Numbered from the stretch's first letter, positions 17,928 to 26,604 are shown. The stretch: DNA of 64,000 bases from MA-ANB-1 sp965216445 (GCA_965216445.1 OZ244166.1:1984001-2048000), one strand, 5' to 3'. Made by a program: numbers and translations. The notes: generated by a model from the sequence alone, not told the origin.

Positions 17928-19000
17928 GCGACGACATATTCTCAAAACTATTCGAGCTGTTTGACCAACCCGGCCCGATCAACTGGAAGCTCGCAGCTGA
18001 AGTCGCCCGCTCAATCTCAGGCGACCGAAACCCCGTCGAGCCTTGGGCTGCCGAGGAATACCGGGAACTCGCACGGCTTGTTGAGTACCGGTTGGACCAG
18101 ATCTCGCCGTTCACGGTGACACCAGCCCCGGAGGTACTCCTCGTTGACTCCAGAGACTGGACAGACGGACATCTTGAGAACTACGGGCGGGTTGTGGAGC
18201 CCTTCGGCGACTCCGTTAAAGGTGAAGGTCCCGCGGCTCCCCTCATGGCTCAGTTGCGCCCGGCCATGATCGGCCTCCAAGTGGGGTCACTCGTCGGTTC
18301 GTTGTCCACCTGGGCTATAGCTACGTTCGATGCCGGGATCCCACCCGACCGGCCTGGGCCGTTGGCCGTAATCGCTCCCAATGTTGAGTCCCTGGCGACC
18401 AACAGTCTCATTGACGAGAAGGAGATCCGATTGTGGGTAGTCGCCAACGAGGTCGCCTTCCGCACAATGGCCGAGATCCCGTGGATTCAGGACCACCTTG
18501 CCGTCCTCGTCGAGAGCTACGCCGAGGCGGTGAAGATCGACCCCACCCAACTCAGCGGGTTGATGATGGGAGGTACGGACCCAACAGCGATCGAAGCGGC
18601 GATCGAGGACGCCGGTGGGCTGGAATCACTAATGGGCGGAGAAGAGGCCACCGGGCCGAGACTCGAATTGGAGGCATTCCTGGGCGCGCTCACTGGTGCG
18701 GCTCGACTCCTTGCGAGACGCGCCGTGGATGAGCTGTCACCCAACTTCGACACGATCTCGAGGGACAGAGATCTGTTGCGGGAAAGGGAACTGGAGAATG
18801 CGCCGGCTTCAATTGGGGTCGGCTCGGTTCCGCCTGAAGTCACCCAGCTTGGCGACATCTTCAACCAGGAAGTTGAAGCGCGGTACGGCGACGACGCCCT
18901 ACTAACGCTGTGGGCGGACCCAACAAGAATGCCCACCGACCAGGAGTTGCGCGACCCTACTGCGTGGGCCGCCCGCGTCCTTCTCGACGGCTGGAGCTAG
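17924..19000 (+). CDS. DUF2342-like (zinc metalloprotease family) protein lacking HExxH
   Basis: A 358-residue protein whose organisation (N-terminal helical segment, GSLVGSLSTWAIATFD glycine-rich stretch, then LWVVANEVAFRTMAEIPWI) parallels the actinobacterial DUF2342 'zinc-dependent metalloprotease' family. In active members the segment reads (L)HExxH followed by a conserved PW; here it is N175-E176-V-A-F179, so both metal-binding His residues are absent. It is translationally coupled (ATGA overlap) to the HtrA-like protease and may be a pseudoenzyme partner or regulator. Family assignment is by pattern, not by search. Confidence 0.72.
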   Translation: MSDDIFSKLFELFDQPGPINWKLAAEVARSISGDRNPVEPWAAEEYRELARLVEYRLDQISPFTVTPAPEVLLVDSRDWTDGHLENYGRVVEPFGDSVKGEGPAAPLMAQLRPAMIGLQVGSLVGSLSTWAIATFDAGIPPDRPGPLAVIAPNVESLATNSLIDEKEIRLWVVANEVAFRTMAEIPWIQDHLAVLVESYAEAVKIDPTQLSGLMMGGTDPTAIEAAIEDAGGLESLMGGEEATGPRLELEAFLGALTGAARLLARRAVDELSPNFDTISRDRDLLRERELENAPASIGVGSVPPEVTQLGDIFNQEVEARYGDDALLTLWADPTRMPTDQELRDPTAWAARVLLDGWS

Positions 19001-19017
19001 CCCTCACTCCAAAACAC

Positions 19018-19110
19018 TTTGCACGGTGCAAATCCGGTCGTCTCCCAAACGTTTTTGCACTGTGCAGATTCGGTCGCCTTCCAAACGTTTTTGCACTGTG
19101 CAGATCCGGT
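19018..19110 (-). repeat. 36-bp-period palindromic repeats, locus 1 (three copies)
   Basis: Three 11-bp palindromes at 19020-19030 (TGCACGGTGCA), 19056-19066 and 19092-19102 (TGCACTGTGCA) are spaced exactly 36 bp apart. The intervening sequence is also conserved (GATTCGGTCGcCTtCCAAACGTTTT-like). On the minus strand the unit reads as the same consensus seen at 25.7 and 33.3 kb. It fills the gap between the DUF2342-like and peroxiredoxin genes. Confidence 0.9.
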
Positions 19111-19123
19111 ATACCCTTCGAGG

Positions 19124-19582
19124 ATGCCACTAGAAATCGGAAGCCGCGCTCCGGACTTCACACTGCGTCGCCAGACCGGCGAAAAGGTCTCCCTCGAGGA
19201 TCTCAAAGGGGAAAAGTCGATGATCGTCTTCATACCCTTCCCGTTCACCGGCACCTGCACCGAAGAAGCGTGCAACCTCCGCGACAACCTCGCGGTGCTG
19301 AACAACTCAGGGACTCGAGTCGCTGTGATCACCACCCATGGAACGGCGACCAACAAAGAGTGGGCTCGCCAGAACAATTTCGAATTCGACATCCTCGCCG
19401 ACTATTGGCCCCACGGAGTCGTCTCACAGATGTACGGAGCCTTCGACTACACCCATGGTTACGCAAAAAGGGTCACATACTTTCTCGACAGCGAGGGGAT
19501 CGTCAGAGATGTCGTTGCTTCGGACGTTCTCGGAGAAGCACGCGACTACGCCAGCTATCCCGACATAGTCGCAAGCTACTGA
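19124..19582 (+). CDS. Bcp/PrxQ-type peroxiredoxin
   Basis: A 152-residue thioredoxin-fold peroxidase beginning MPLEIGSRAPDFTLRRQTGE. The active-site region PFPFTGTCTEEACNLRD places the peroxidatic Cys at 45 and a second Cys at 50; that C-x4-C spacing is the hallmark of atypical 2-Cys Bcp/PrxQ enzymes. It reduces hydroperoxides with thioredoxin. An in-frame opening upstream only translates the 36-bp repeats, so the ATG at 19124 is preferred although its GAGG is very close. The promoter must lie within or beside the repeats. Confidence 0.88.
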   Translation: MPLEIGSRAPDFTLRRQTGEKVSLEDLKGEKSMIVFIPFPFTGTCTEEACNLRDNLAVLNNSGTRVAVITTHGTATNKEWARQNNFEFDILADYWPHGVVSQMYGAFDYTHGYAKRVTYFLDSEGIVRDVVASDVLGEARDYASYPDIVASY

Positions 19583-19600
19583 GTTGCGACAGCGGAAGGT

Positions 19601-20527
19601 CTATCCGAAAAGACTCCGCCACAGACGTCTGAGGAACCCTGCGTCAAAAGGTGCTGGTAGACCTTCGAGGATGCTTTCGTGCATGTCGGGAGGGAGATCG
19701 CCGATGAGGGCCATCCCACCGTTTTCTACAGGCCACGTGTAAGTCACCTGTCCCGGAGTGAACTCGCGGGTGTACGCACCTCGCTCAACCATGAGTTCGG
19801 CACCACCGTGCAACACGATCTCCGCGTCGCTTTCGAATACAGCAAACGAGAAGAACCCGTCTGAGTAGTAAGCGAATCCGAGTCCCATTTCGTCCGAGTA
19901 GTAATCCAACAGGTTGAAGTTGCCGAGACGATCAGGAAGAGACGAGTCGGTCGATGAGGCGACTACAGCCTCTGTGTTGTCCGTGGCGAACAAGGGCCAA
20001 TCTGGCGATGTCGCATCGAACGACACGAACCTGCGCTCGCAGTATGGGTTCCCGTCACCGTCGAAGGTCGTAACGCTCATCAACACGCCCACCTCATCGT
20101 CAACGACCACCTCAGCGCGAATCAGGTCGCCACTCTGCAGCACGTAGCGCGTCGCAGAACGGCCCAGGAACAGGGTTGATACACCTTCGCTGACGACGTA
20201 ACTCGATCCGGCCGTCAGGTCGCTCTGGTTTCCGGTCACCGCGGCGCTGTCGATCACTGCATCGTCGGTGCGGGCTTGCCAGCCACCGGCACCAGCCCAC
20301 ACTTCCACATCGGCCTGATCCTTACCGCCGTAGCGAACCTCGCCGCCTCGCTGCTCCAATTCGATCAGGGTGTCGCGACTTCCGTCGGGAGTGGAGCAGG
20401 TAATCAGTTGCTCAGCGCGATATGACGCCTCTTGTGACCGCTCGAGCAACTCATCCAGGTCGATTCCAAGCGCCACACTTGAAGGCAACAATGCAAAGAC
20501 CAGCACAACCGCAAAAACCCTCCTCAT
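19601..20527 (-). CDS. RseB/MucB-like secreted regulator of ECF sigma factor
   Basis: A 308-residue protein with an N-terminal signal sequence (VFAVVLVFALLPSSVALG) and two soluble domains. The N-terminal half (SYRAEQLITC..., YVLQSGDLIRAEVVVDD) is consistent with the MucB/RseB lipoprotein-localisation-like fold, which in other bacteria senses envelope stress and protects the anti-sigma factor. The call rests mainly on gene order: it overlaps by 4 bp the anti-sigma gene, which itself overlaps the sigma gene. It ends 18 bp from the convergent peroxiredoxin gene. Confidence 0.68.
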   Translation of the reverse strand: MRRVFAVVLVFALLPSSVALGIDLDELLERSQEASYRAEQLITCSTPDGSRDTLIELEQRGGEVRYGGKDQADVEVWAGAGGWQARTDDAVIDSAAVTGNQSDLTAGSSYVVSEGVSTLFLGRSATRYVLQSGDLIRAEVVVDDEVGVLMSVTTFDGDGNPYCERRFVSFDATSPDWPLFATDNTEAVVASSTDSSLPDRLGNFNLLDYYSDEMGLGFAYYSDGFFSFAVFESDAEIVLHGGAELMVERGAYTREFTPGQVTYTWPVENGGMALIGDLPPDMHESILEGLPAPFDAGFLRRLWRSLFG

Positions 20528-20937
20528 TCTGCGATCTCCACATTGTCGGGCAGGATCACCTTGGCTGGCCCGAACGCCGGATCCAGAGATACGCGTGCCG
20601 CGAATCGAGAGTTCAGCTCATCTACTGAGATCGTTGCTGGTGCCGGTGTAACCAGGGCGGCTATCGCGATGATGAAGATGGCGATTGCAGCTGCCGCTCC
20701 GACGAGCACGCCCCGGTTGCGATGAATGGGGACGACGTCGGCACTTCGAGTCGGGGTGAGGCCCTCAGGCACTTCGAGTATCGGGAGTGACCGGACCGCC
20801 GCCCGCACGTCCTGGATCTGATGCATCTCCTCGCTGCATTTGCCACAGCTGCCCAGGTGCTTGAAGAGCTCCCTGGCTTCCTCGCCGTGCAACTCCCCGT
20901 CAAGGTATGCACTGATCAGCTCGCCGGGATGCCTCAC
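20524..20937 (-). CDS. Zinc-finger anti-sigma factor (single-pass)
   Basis: A 137-residue protein with GTG start overlapping the sigma-factor stop (GTGA). Residues 1-50 carry the zf-HC2/ZAS pattern: LISAYLDGEL, then H27-x3-C31-x2-C34 (KHLGSCGKCSEEM). One transmembrane helix near 77-97 (GVLVGAAAAIAIFIIAIAAL) separates it from a short extracytoplasmic tail. It should sequester the cognate ECF sigma factor at the membrane. Confidence 0.9.
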   Translation of the reverse strand: MRHPGELISAYLDGELHGEEARELFKHLGSCGKCSEEMHQIQDVRAAVRSLPILEVPEGLTPTRSADVVPIHRNRGVLVGAAAAIAIFIIAIAALVTPAPATISVDELNSRFAARVSLDPAFGPAKVILPDNVEIAE

Positions 20938-21437
20938 GAGAGTATCTCCCGAAGCATTTTCCTACCGCGATGGATTCGGCTGCGCACGGTACCGATGGGC
21001 ACCGAAGCCGAAGCCGAGATCTCTTCATAACTCAATCCGACCACGTCGCACATCACGACGGCTTCCCTGAACTCGATGGGTAACTCGAGCAACGCCTTTT
21101 GGATGTCATCCCCGAGGGTGATCCGGCTGTATTCGACGTCGGCGCCTGGGGTTTGGGCGCGATCCCACCTGTCGATTTCTTCGGGCAAAGGGGCTGTCGG
21201 TCTACGGTTCTGCTTTCGGATTCCATCGAGGAAGGCGTTCCGGGTGATTCTCCAAAGCCAGCCTTCAAAGCTGCCAGGCTGATAGTTGGCGAGTCCTTTG
21301 CGTACCCGGAGCAGGACCTCTTGGACGAGGTCGGCTGCATCGTTTGGGTTGCCGGTGAGGCGGTAAGCAAAGTTGTAGATCTTCCGTCCGTAGACATGAG
21401 CGACTTCTTCCCATGTAAGTGGTGCAGGTTCAGTCAC
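20934..21437 (-). CDS. ECF (RpoE/SigE-like) RNA polymerase sigma factor
   Basis: A 167-residue sigma factor with GTG start. Region 2 reads YNFAYRLTGNPNDAADLVQEVLL and GSFEGWLWRITRNAFLD; region 4 reads ELPIEFREAVVMCDVVGLSYEEIS followed by VPIGTVRSRIHRGRKML. It heads a three-gene sigma/anti-sigma/RseB-like unit with 4-bp overlaps, a standard envelope-stress switch. The HtrA-like protease at 16.7 kb is an obvious candidate target but I see no tested promoter link. Confidence 0.93.
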   Translation of the reverse strand: MTEPAPLTWEEVAHVYGRKIYNFAYRLTGNPNDAADLVQEVLLRVRKGLANYQPGSFEGWLWRITRNAFLDGIRKQNRRPTAPLPEEIDRWDRAQTPGADVEYSRITLGDDIQKALLELPIEFREAVVMCDVVGLSYEEISASASVPIGTVRSRIHRGRKMLREILS

Positions 21438-21479
21438 TTCTGACTCACCCCCAAAACGCTGTTAGCTACGGATAGGTTC

Positions 21480-21650
21480 CTAAGAATCGGAAGATTTTGA
21501 TTCGGTTTCTTCGTCGACGCCCTGATCGAGTCCTTTGCGGAACTCCTTGGCCGACGCACCGAGGGAACGGGCAAGGTCGGGCAGCTTGCGGGCTCCGAAT
21601 ATCAGGACCACAACAAGCAGGACAATCAGCCATTCTTGTCCTCTAAGCAA
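21480..21650 (-). CDS. tatA: Sec-independent translocase subunit TatA
   Basis: A 56-residue protein beginning at TTG 21650, six nucleotides after a GGAGG site. It reads (M)LRGQEWLIVLLVVVLIFGAR with an N-terminal transmembrane helix and then the amphipathic segment KLPDLARSLGASAKEFRKGL, the FGxxKLP-type TatA signature, ending in an acidic tail. TatA oligomers form the twin-arginine export pore. It is short and uses a rare start, so it is easily missed. The ECF sigma gene begins 42 bp downstream; tatB and tatC are not adjacent. Confidence 0.92.
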   Translation of the reverse strand: MLRGQEWLIVLLVVVLIFGARKLPDLARSLGASAKEFRKGLDQGVDEETESKSSDS

Positions 21651-21709
21651 TCGCTACCTCCTTCGTGAAGTCCAGCCTACCCGGCGGTACGACCAACTCC
21701 CCTTTTTCG

Positions 21710-22633
21710 CTAGCCGATGGCCATCGAATCGATGAACTCCTGGAGTCGCTCCCGGGTGATGAACCTCAACCGTGGCTCCTTACGCTCGATCTCGTAGATC
21801 ATGTACGGCGCATACTTCTCACTCACAAAGACAGCTCGTTGTGCCCCGGACATGCTGAATCGACCACCAAAAGCGCGGATCAACCCTTCGTCGACCTCGG
21901 GGTGATCACCCGGTTTGTAGTCGTCGACGAACACCATCGTGGTTTCGCCGCCTTTGATTGCGTTGTACGTGCCGCCGCCGGCCGAAGTGTCAATGCTGTA
22001 GCCGAACAATCGCATGATTCCCAGGACGATCTCAGGACCACCAGCATTTGCGATGTCGATTCCCGCAGCGCGCAAGCCACGCTCCAAGCCTTTGGGAATC
22101 TTGAGTTCCTTACCGATCGGCGGAAGGTCGTCGGAGGGGATGTTTGCCTTGGTTTCGTATGCAACAGCATCCTGTATCTGGTTTTCGGTCGTGAACGGAT
22201 CTCTAGTCACGTTCCCGAGGTTCAAGAGACTCTCAGGAGGCGGAGGTGGCAACACACCGGGTGACGGCAACTTAGACCGGGCAACTTCCCGAGGGGTACC
22301 CCGCCCGGCGAAGACGACCAGTTCATGGACGTCGGCGATGGGCAGAACATGGCGTTTCTGACGCAAAACGTCGTATGCCTCGTCGAGGAGGATCTCGTTC
22401 AGAACTTCGTCCTCCTCGTCCCCGAGGGGCACGTCGAAAATGACCCGCGCTTCGTCGCCGACAACATGGAACTCCGTCACCGGCGCCCGACTGGCCACCG
22501 GTGCAGCACCGAGAACGTCGCCTTCGGGTGCCTCAGTTTCGTTGAGCCTCGCTTCAGTCCGGCTTTTGAGCCATGAGCGGCCCAACAGGAGCAGCCCCAC
22601 AACAACAACTAGCGCAACAATCGCCTCAGGCAT
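21710..22633 (-). CDS. Membrane-anchored protein of unknown function
   Basis: A 307-residue protein with an N-terminal transmembrane helix (AIVALVVVVGLLLLGRSWL) and a long cytoplasmic part. Features are an acidic stretch around GDEEDEVLNEILLDEAYD, a Pro-rich linker (GVLPPPPPESLL) near residue 130, and a C-terminal alpha/beta-looking domain with AGGPEIVLGIMRLFGYSID and FGGRFSMSGAQRAVFVSEKY. I do not recognise the family. It lies between tatA and the ClC gene on the same strand, 30 bp from the latter. Confidence 0.75.
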   Translation of the reverse strand: MPEAIVALVVVVGLLLLGRSWLKSRTEARLNETEAPEGDVLGAAPVASRAPVTEFHVVGDEARVIFDVPLGDEEDEVLNEILLDEAYDVLRQKRHVLPIADVHELVVFAGRGTPREVARSKLPSPGVLPPPPPESLLNLGNVTRDPFTTENQIQDAVAYETKANIPSDDLPPIGKELKIPKGLERGLRAAGIDIANAGGPEIVLGIMRLFGYSIDTSAGGGTYNAIKGGETTMVFVDDYKPGDHPEVDEGLIRAFGGRFSMSGAQRAVFVSEKYAPYMIYEIERKEPRLRFITRERLQEFIDSMAIG

Positions 22634-22663
22634 TTGACTCTCTTTTCTCAGCAGGCCACATAC

Positions 22664-24850
22664 TTACCCCTCATCCTTGATTCCATGTTCGTCTTCGTCA
22701 ACTCTGACAATATCGATTTCGGCCGTCGGTTCGTCGGCCCCCGCGTTGAGCCGATCGATCATCCTCTGTTTCGATGCACCGGTCCCGAAAGCGGTCACAA
22801 CATCGCCTGCGGCCAACACGGTCTTGCCATCAGGAACGAGAACGGTGCGATCTCTGCGGACCGATACCAGCGTGGAACCTTCAGGCCAGCTCACCTCACC
22901 AACCATACGCCCATCTGCGATTGATCCGGATGGGATCCGAAAGTCGTAATAGCCAGCTCCTGGATCTGTCCGCTGAGCCAAACGGGCACGTTCCAACCCA
23001 TGGTCGGTCGAGCTCCCCAAGGCCTCGTGGTACGCCCTGACGGCATCCTCCCGGCGAAACAGGCCAACCAACCTCGTGGGATCATCTTCGTCGACGACCG
23101 GTAAGCGGCCGACCCCGAGCACCGCCATTCGCTCCAACGCCTGAGACACCGGTGTACTCGGCACTACTGTCGTGGGTCGCCTCGTCATCATCTTCTCGAC
23201 GGTGGTTGTGACTGGGTCTCCCGAAGCGCGTCCGATGTCTGTCGTGGTGATTATGCCGACTAGTTGCCCATCATCAACCACGGGCGTGCCATGTGAGCGG
23301 TGCCGACCCAATGCAGCCGAGCAGTGTTCAAGAGTGTCGGAAGGCGTGGCAACGTAACTGGGCATCTGCATGACTCGAGAGACCGTGACGGTGTCGAGGA
23401 TGTCAACCTCACCCGAAGAACGCACTTTGATCCCTTTGCGGTTGAGAGCCATCGAGTAAACAGAATGAGGCGAGAACCTCTCAGCCAAGAACGTCCCCAA
23501 GACAGCGGTCAACATCAGTGGCAGGATCAGCCCGTAGTCACGAGCTCCCGTTATCTCGAACACTATGAGGATTGCGGTCAGTGGAGCCCGGGCGACAACC
23601 GCAAACATCGCTGCCATGCCAACCACTGCGAAGGCACCGGGTTGGAGATCGAATCCAAAAAGGGGGTCTGCAAGCCTGGCGAATCCGGTCCCCACGGCCG
23701 CTCCCATGAATAGAGACGGCATAAACGCTCCACCCGATGCACCCGCCGAGATCGTCATAGATGTTGCGAGAGCCTTGCCCGCCGCCAGAAGCATGAGAAC
23801 CCACCAGAGTTCACCTTCACCCGTGACCTCATAGATCCGCTCGCTATTGAGGAGGGCATTGGTGACTTCTTGACCGGTCCCGAACAGGCGGGGCTCGACA
23901 ATGACCAGACCGGCGACCAGAAGGCCCGCACCTATCGGGCGGAGCAGACCAAGTCTGCTACCTCGCGTAGCGGCGAATTGCTCCATCCAGTCGAGGGTTC
24001 TCAAGAACAACAGTCCTAGAACAACGACCGCAATTGCCAAAGCTCCGTAGGCAAAGAGCTCCAGGAAATTCTCCATCGAATACGTCCCGGCTTTTATCGC
24101 GAGTTCCTCACCGACCAGAGATCTCGACGTCACCGCTGCGGTGATAGATGCGATCACGATCGCCGACATATGTCTTGTCGCGAAGCTCCCCAGAATCACC
24201 TCGAGGGCAAACAACATCCCCGCGATGGGAGCGTTGAACGCCGCTCCGATCCCCGCACCGGCACCGGCCGCAACGAGGGATCGGACCTGATCCTCGCCGA
24301 GGCGGAACCACCGGGACACGACGCTCCCTACCGAACCTCCGACATGAACGATGGGTCCTTCACGACCCGCCGAGCCACCCAAACCAACAGTAAGGACGGT
24401 CGCAATGATCTTGAGGGGAAACACCCGCTTGCGTATGAAGCCTCCGTGGACCTCCAATGCCGCGGTCGCTTCAGGCACGCCGTCACCCGCGACCTCTGGG
24501 GCCCATCTCTTCGCTATTAGCCATGCCGCAAAGAAGCCGGTAGGGATTGTCAGCAGAACCCAGACAGAACCCTGATCGATGAGAAGGGCTTCAGTGAAAT
24601 GCGACAACCACTCGAGGAGATAGACGAGGGCCGCAGCCCCAAGCCCGACGCCCACACCCACCAACGCCGCAACCACCAGGAATCGCCCGGTTTCTCGCTC
24701 TGCAAGAGCACCAACAGCTGGAATCTTCCGAAAGGCGGCCACAGGTCCGGTCATGACAGTTCCGACGGTAACGACTTCTTGACCTGGAAAGGTGGAACGC
24801 GTTTTTGGGTAGCCATAGTGCACCCCGCCGGGCGTGACGGAGCCCTGCAC
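22664..24850 (-). CDS. ClC-type chloride channel/antiporter with CBS and TrkA-C domains
   Basis: A 728-residue protein. The membrane domain (about 50-460) contains the ClC selectivity motifs GSAGREGPIVHVGG, where the Glu is the fast gate, and GASGGAFMPSLFMGA. Two CBS domains follow at about 490-610 (MQMPSYVATPSDTLEHCSA and MMTRRPTTVVPSTPVSQAL), then a TrkA-C-like domain at about 640-710 (SIADGRMVGEVSWPEGSTL). CBS and TrkA-C suggest nucleotide or ion regulation. The first 30 residues look non-conserved; ATG 24754 is an alternative start. It is divergent from ung with 35 bp between starts. Confidence 0.92.
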   Translation of the reverse strand: MQGSVTPGGVHYGYPKTRSTFPGQEVVTVGTVMTGPVAAFRKIPAVGALAERETGRFLVVAALVGVGVGLGAAALVYLLEWLSHFTEALLIDQGSVWVLLTIPTGFFAAWLIAKRWAPEVAGDGVPEATAALEVHGGFIRKRVFPLKIIATVLTVGLGGSAGREGPIVHVGGSVGSVVSRWFRLGEDQVRSLVAAGAGAGIGAAFNAPIAGMLFALEVILGSFATRHMSAIVIASITAAVTSRSLVGEELAIKAGTYSMENFLELFAYGALAIAVVVLGLLFLRTLDWMEQFAATRGSRLGLLRPIGAGLLVAGLVIVEPRLFGTGQEVTNALLNSERIYEVTGEGELWWVLMLLAAGKALATSMTISAGASGGAFMPSLFMGAAVGTGFARLADPLFGFDLQPGAFAVVGMAAMFAVVARAPLTAILIVFEITGARDYGLILPLMLTAVLGTFLAERFSPHSVYSMALNRKGIKVRSSGEVDILDTVTVSRVMQMPSYVATPSDTLEHCSAALGRHRSHGTPVVDDGQLVGIITTTDIGRASGDPVTTTVEKMMTRRPTTVVPSTPVSQALERMAVLGVGRLPVVDEDDPTRLVGLFRREDAVRAYHEALGSSTDHGLERARLAQRTDPGAGYYDFRIPSGSIADGRMVGEVSWPEGSTLVSVRRDRTVLVPDGKTVLAAGDVVTAFGTGASKQRMIDRLNAGADEPTAEIDIVRVDEDEHGIKDEG

Positions 24851-24885
24851 GCAATGGACCGAGCACCGAACTTAAGATCTCGCCA

Positions 24886-25563
24886 ATGGCTCCGCTAACA
24901 GACTGGAATCCGCTTCTCGGGGGCGAATTGACCAAGCCCTACTGGGGAGAGCTCATGGACTTTGTCAGATCAGAGCGGAGCCGATACGAAGTCTTTCCCC
25001 CGGAAGATGATGTGTTTGCCGCTCTTCACATGACCCCCTATTCGTCCGTAAAGGCGATGATCCTCGGCCAAGACCCATACCACGGTCCCGGACAGGCGCA
25101 CGGACTGTGCTTTTCTGTCCGACCCGGTGTCAGGCCGCCGCCATCGTTAGTCAACATCCACCAGGAACTGGCGGCCGACGTGGGCTGTGCTATCCCTGAA
25201 CACGGATCGTTGCAGGCGTGGGCCCGTCAAGGTGTGCTCCTGCTGAATGCAACGCTGACCGTCAGAGCTCGTCATGCGGCGAGCCACCAGAACAAGGGCT
25301 GGGAAACCTTCACCGACCAGGTGATCAGAGTCGTGAGCAACAAACCTGAAAAGGTTGTCTTCATTTTCTGGGGTTCTTCGGCGCGACGAAAGAAACAGCT
25401 GGTCGACACCAGCCGGCATACCGTGATCGAGTCTCCTCATCCTTCCCCGTTGTCGGCACATCGTGGCTTTTTCGGGAGCAAACCGTTCTCCAGAGCCAAC
25501 GCTGCACTTGTGGAGGCGGGCCGAGAATCCATCGATTGGTGTATCCCGAGCTCAGCCGACTGA
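24886..25563 (+). CDS. ung: Uracil-DNA glycosylase (family 1)
   Basis: A 225-residue Ung with both catalytic motifs: GQDPYHGPGQAHGLCFSV (general-base D63, H66) and SPHPSPLSAHRGFFGSKPFS (H185). It excises uracil from DNA to start base-excision repair. Length and motif spacing are normal for family 1. Two hairpins and a 36-bp repeat pair lie downstream. Confidence 0.95.
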   Translation: MAPLTDWNPLLGGELTKPYWGELMDFVRSERSRYEVFPPEDDVFAALHMTPYSSVKAMILGQDPYHGPGQAHGLCFSVRPGVRPPPSLVNIHQELAADVGCAIPEHGSLQAWARQGVLLLNATLTVRARHAASHQNKGWETFTDQVIRVVSNKPEKVVFIFWGSSARRKKQLVDTSRHTVIESPHPSPLSAHRGFFGSKPFSRANAALVEAGRESIDWCIPSSAD

Positions 25564-25624
25564 ATTGCATCCGTTGCAGCATCATCCTTGCTAGGCGCAA
25601 GAACCCTCACAGCCCAACGCGAAC

Positions 25625-25668
25625 GGAGTTTGCCTCGCAAACTCCCAAGGAACGCCGAAAGCGTTCCT
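25625..25668 (+). terminator. Paired stem-loops downstream of ung
   Basis: Two adjacent perfect hairpins: GGAGTTTGC/GCAAACTCC around CTC (25625-25645) and AGGAACGC/GCGTTCCT around a 5-nt loop (25648-25668). They end exactly where the first TGCACAGTGCA repeat begins. No long T-tract is present, so termination is plausible but unproven. Confidence 0.5.
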
Positions 25669-25725
25669 GCACAGTGCAAAACCGTGCGAAGAACACCGGT
25701 CTATGCACAGTGCAAAACGTCACGC
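25668..25725 (+). repeat. 36-bp-period palindromic repeats, locus 2 (two copies)
   Basis: TGCACAGTGCA occurs at 25668-25678 and 25704-25714, exactly 36 bp apart, each followed by AAAAC-CGT-like sequence. It is the same family as at 19.0 kb (opposite orientation) and 33.3 kb. Confidence 0.9.
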
Positions 25726-25759
25726 GAAGGAACCGGACCACGTTGATTACGATTCCCGC

Positions 25760-25978
25760 ATGTGCCGATCAATCAAAGTGCTCCGTCAAGGTGCGGTACC
25801 AGCTCCGTCCGAAGAGGTTGAAGCTGCGGCCCTCCAATTCGTGAGAAAGATCAGCGGATTCCGCCAACCCGCGGCTCACAACAAAGAACCATTCGACCAG
25901 GCAGTGGACGAGATCGCCGAGATCTCGAACCGCTTGCTCAACTCCCTGGAGATCAGGGGCGCGAAGAAGCCCGCCTAG
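25760..25978 (+). CDS. DUF2277 family small protein
   Basis: A 72-residue protein from ATG 25760 (MCRSIKVLRQ). The start MCRxIKxLR, the central AALQFVRKISGFRQPA and the end AVDEIAEISNRLLNSLE are the DUF2277 pattern. Members are short, widespread in Actinobacteria and have no known function. It overlaps by 4 bp the 3' end of convergent clpP. Upstream codons to 25703 translate the 36-bp repeat and are not included. Confidence 0.85.
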   Translation: MCRSIKVLRQGAVPAPSEEVEAAALQFVRKISGFRQPAAHNKEPFDQAVDEIAEISNRLLNSLEIRGAKKPA

Positions 25979-26604
25979 GAAGCCGAGTCTGAAGACATCT
26001 CAGCCAACCCGGTCGGTAGCCGAGATGGTGCCATCACCGCGTCGACCAATCCATATTCGACTGCCTGGTCGGACGTCAGCCAGCGATCCCGATCGGTATC
26101 GGCGGTTACTACGTCTACCGACTGACCGGTGTGAGCTGCAAGGATCCGGTTCATCTCCTCCTTCTGTCGCACGATCTCACGTGCATGAATCTCAATGTCC
26201 GAAGCTTGCCCTTCAAGACCTCCGGTGAGATGTGGCTGATGAATCAAAACCCGTGCGTGAGGGAGCACATAACGTTTGCCGGGCGCTCCAGAAGCAAGGA
26301 TCACCGCGGCTGCAGACGCCGCCATTCCGATGCAGATCGTTGAGACTTCGGGTTTGATGTGTTGCATGGTGTCGTATATCGCCATCAGGGAAGACATCTC
26401 ACCCCCAGGAGAATTGATGTAGAGGGCGACATCCTTTTCGGGTTCTTCAGACTCGAGGTGGATCAGCTGAGCAACGATCAAGTTGGCGACATCGGGGTCG
26501 ATGGGTCGGCCCAAGAAGATCACTCTGTGTCCAAGCAACCTGGAGAAGATGTCATACGCACGCTCTCCTCGGCTGGTCTGCTCCACGACTGTCGGAATCA
26601 TCAT
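25975..26604 (-). CDS. clpP: ATP-dependent Clp protease proteolytic subunit
   Basis: A 209-residue ClpP from ATG 26604, placed seven nucleotides after AAGGAG; a longer frame to 26670 would run through the divergent operator. The triad is S97 in GMAASAAAV, H122 in VLIHQPH and D171 in DTDRDRW. The nucleophile context GMAASAA differs from the common GQAASMG but keeps the Ser. ClpP forms tetradecamers with ClpX/ClpC. It is unlinked to clpX or tig here, so it may be a secondary ClpP paralogue. Confidence 0.9.
   Translation of the reverse strand: MMIPTVVEQTSRGERAYDIFSRLLGHRVIFLGRPIDPDVANLIVAQLIHLESEEPEKDVALYINSPGGEMSSLMAIYDTMQHIKPEVSTICIGMAASAAAVILASGAPGKRYVLPHARVLIHQPHLTGGLEGQASDIEIHAREIVRQKEEMNRILAAHTGQSVDVVTADTDRDRWLTSDQAVEYGLVDAVMAPSRLPTGLAEMSSDSAS

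Noticed and set aside
19018..19110. Regular 36-bp repeat resembling a mini-CRISPR
   Set aside because: The whole unit is conserved including the interval, copies number two or three, and no cas genes are present.
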